A DNA stretch of 6,169 nt from Lachnospiraceae bacterium (lineage in GTDB: Bacteria > Bacillota > Clostridia > Lachnospirales > Lachnospiraceae). Positions 5,606 through 6,169 of the stretch are shown in pieces; the stretch's first letter is position 1, and every line of letters begins with the position of its first letter. The notes under the pieces are model-generated. The model worked only from the letters and a program-made list of their open reading frames with translations, had not been told where the DNA came from and ran no database searches. The translations under genes and the position numbers were made by a program. Location: contig DOVL01000212.1 of the NCBI GenBank assembly GCA_003520105.1, forward strand, positions 1 to 6,169, in the 5' to 3' direction.

Positions 5606-5634
5606 ATAATACTATATTATCACTAATAAATCAA
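5606..5634 (-). promoter_or_regulatory. Promoter for the ireB-ruvX operon
   Basis: The minus strand carries TTGATT (5629-5634) and TATTAT (5606-5611) separated by exactly 17 bases, matching 4 of 6 and 5 of 6 of the sigma-A consensus. Expected transcription start is at about 5599-5600. It sits in the AT-rich spacer between polC and ireB, directly after the terminator-like hairpin. Confidence 0.65.
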
Positions 5635-5650
5635 GCGCTACGCCGAGCGC
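5629..5650 (-). terminator. Weak terminator-like hairpin after polC
   Basis: On the minus strand, 3 bases after the polC stop, GCGCT and AGCGC form a GC-rich 5-bp stem (5646-5650 with 5635-5639) around a 6-base loop. It is followed by TTGATTTATT, which is T-rich but interrupted. The position is right for a rho-independent terminator. The short stem and broken T-run make it weak, and its tail is shared with the -35 of the next promoter. Confidence 0.45.
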
Positions 5651-5653
5651 ACC

Positions 5654-6169
5654 TTAAGTAAGAAATGAAAACGACAACTGGCCCTCTTCAGGCATGTCTC
5701 CAAGGATTCCGAGGCGGGCCATGGTCTCGACAACGGTTCGCGGAACCTTCGCCCTGTCACGAAGCTCTGCCTGTGAGAGAAATACTCCGTCCTTTGCAGC
5801 CTCCATAAGCTGAATAGCAGCCTTATCTCCCATTCCGTCAATTGACGAGAGACTCGGCATTATCTTGCCGTCGATTATCTGGAACTTCTTCGCATCAGCC
5901 TTATAAATATCAATAGGCATGAATTCAAAACCTCTGGCATACATTTCCTGTACTATTCTCATATCCTTGATACTGTCGGCATCCTTTGCGGTCTGATCCT
6001 TCTTGTCTATCTTTCGAAGCTCTGCCAGTTTTTTTTCAAGTATATCCCTACCCTGGCACATAACCTCATAGTTGAATGCATCGGCACGAATACTGAAAAA
6101 TGCAGCATAATAAGCCAGCGGCATATATATTTTATAATATGCGATCCTCCATGCCATCATGACATAAGC
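5654..6169 (-). CDS. polC: DNA polymerase III PolC-type alpha subunit, C-terminal end (5' part outside window)
   Basis: This is the last 171 codons of the Gram-positive replicative polymerase PolC. The frame continues in phase through the window edge (the first visible residues are AYV), so the gene is cut by the window rather than starting at an internal ATG. AYVMMAWRIAYYKIYMPLAYYAAFFSIRAD is typical of the PolC region just after the catalytic palm and fingers. It is followed by a charged helix, then GFEFMPIDIYKADAKKF and a helix-hairpin-helix-like stretch (SSIDGMGDKAAIQLMEAAKDG) for DNA contact. The C-terminal end QLSFSFLT carries QLSFSF at 5663-5680, which fits the position and pattern (Q-x-x-hydrophobic-x-F) of the beta-clamp binding motif, usually QLSLF in PolC. 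The polymerase and exonuclease active sites lie outside the window, so their integrity cannot be judged. Confidence 0.95.
   Translation of the reverse strand, partial: AYVMMAWRIAYYKIYMPLAYYAAFFSIRADAFNYEVMCQGRDILEKKLAELRKIDKKDQTAKDADSIKDMRIVQEMYARGFEFMPIDIYKADAKKFQIIDGKIMPSLSSIDGMGDKAAIQLMEAAKDGVFLSQAELRDRAKVPRTVVETMARLGILGDMPEEGQLSFSFLT

Noticed and set aside
5638..5841. 67-codon minus-strand frame overlapping the polC end
   Set aside because: It lies in a different frame inside polC coding sequence. The polC frame matches the family and ends in a clamp-binding-like motif.
1..6169. Mobile element, CRISPR, defence system or biosynthetic cluster
   Set aside because: All genes belong to recognised housekeeping families in a conserved order. 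There is no transposase, integrase, spaced repeat array or compositional break.

Overview
This window looks like core chromosome of a low-to-moderate GC Gram-positive anaerobe of the class Clostridia. Lachnospiraceae (Butyrivibrio/Roseburia-like) is my best guess. The reasons are a PolC-type replicative polymerase, an ireB-ruvX-yrzB cluster, an RNase J, a YlbF-family protein, and a methyltransferase plus U32 pair in the order known from the Bacillus yrzL-yrrK-yrzB-yrrL-yrrM-yrrN/O region. The family assignment rests on protein recognition and gene order, not on a search. I see no mobile element, CRISPR array, rRNA or tRNA.

Every supported gene is on the minus strand, so transcription runs from high to low coordinates. 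From the right edge the order is: the 3' end of polC (5654-6169, cut by the window); a spacer with a weak terminator-like hairpin and a good promoter; ireB (5280-5537); ruvX (4841-5275); a spacer with a second, internal promoter embedded in a palindrome; a yrzB-like DUF1292 gene (4472-4732); RNase J (2805-4469); a YlbF-family gene (2375-2737); a truncated MltG-like membrane protein (1886-2374); a TrmR/YrrM-like O-methyltransferase (982-1767); and a U32 (TrhP/YrrN/YrrO-like) gene whose 3' end lies beyond position 1 (1-884). No gene-free stretch exceeds about 120 bases. All plus-strand reading frames look like antisense shadows.

The genes form a housekeeping, probably operonic, block. IreB is a small phosphoprotein regulator tied to Ser/Thr kinase signalling of cell-envelope stress. 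RuvX/YqgF is an RNase H-fold nuclease. RNase J degrades and matures RNA, and it is followed by a member of the family that modulates RNase Y in Bacillus. The last two genes plausibly act in sequence on tRNA wobble uridine: U32-type hydroxylation to 5-hydroxyuridine, then O-methylation to 5-methoxyuridine.

Points that deserve attention: (1) yrzB and rnj both appear to start at TTG codons a few residues inside the longest frame, because their Shine-Dalgarno (SD) sequences abut the outer start codons. (2) The yrzB-rnj promoter has a near-perfect palindrome whose arms run from the -35 into the -10 element. (3) The methyltransferase carries an acidic insertion of about 49 residues containing a diverged 48-bp in-frame tandem duplication. 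(4) The MltG-like protein has only the membrane anchor and LysM-like domain, without the catalytic domain. (5) A 23-bp direct repeat sits just upstream of the methyltransferase start. I see no convincing evidence of a wholly new multi-gene system here.
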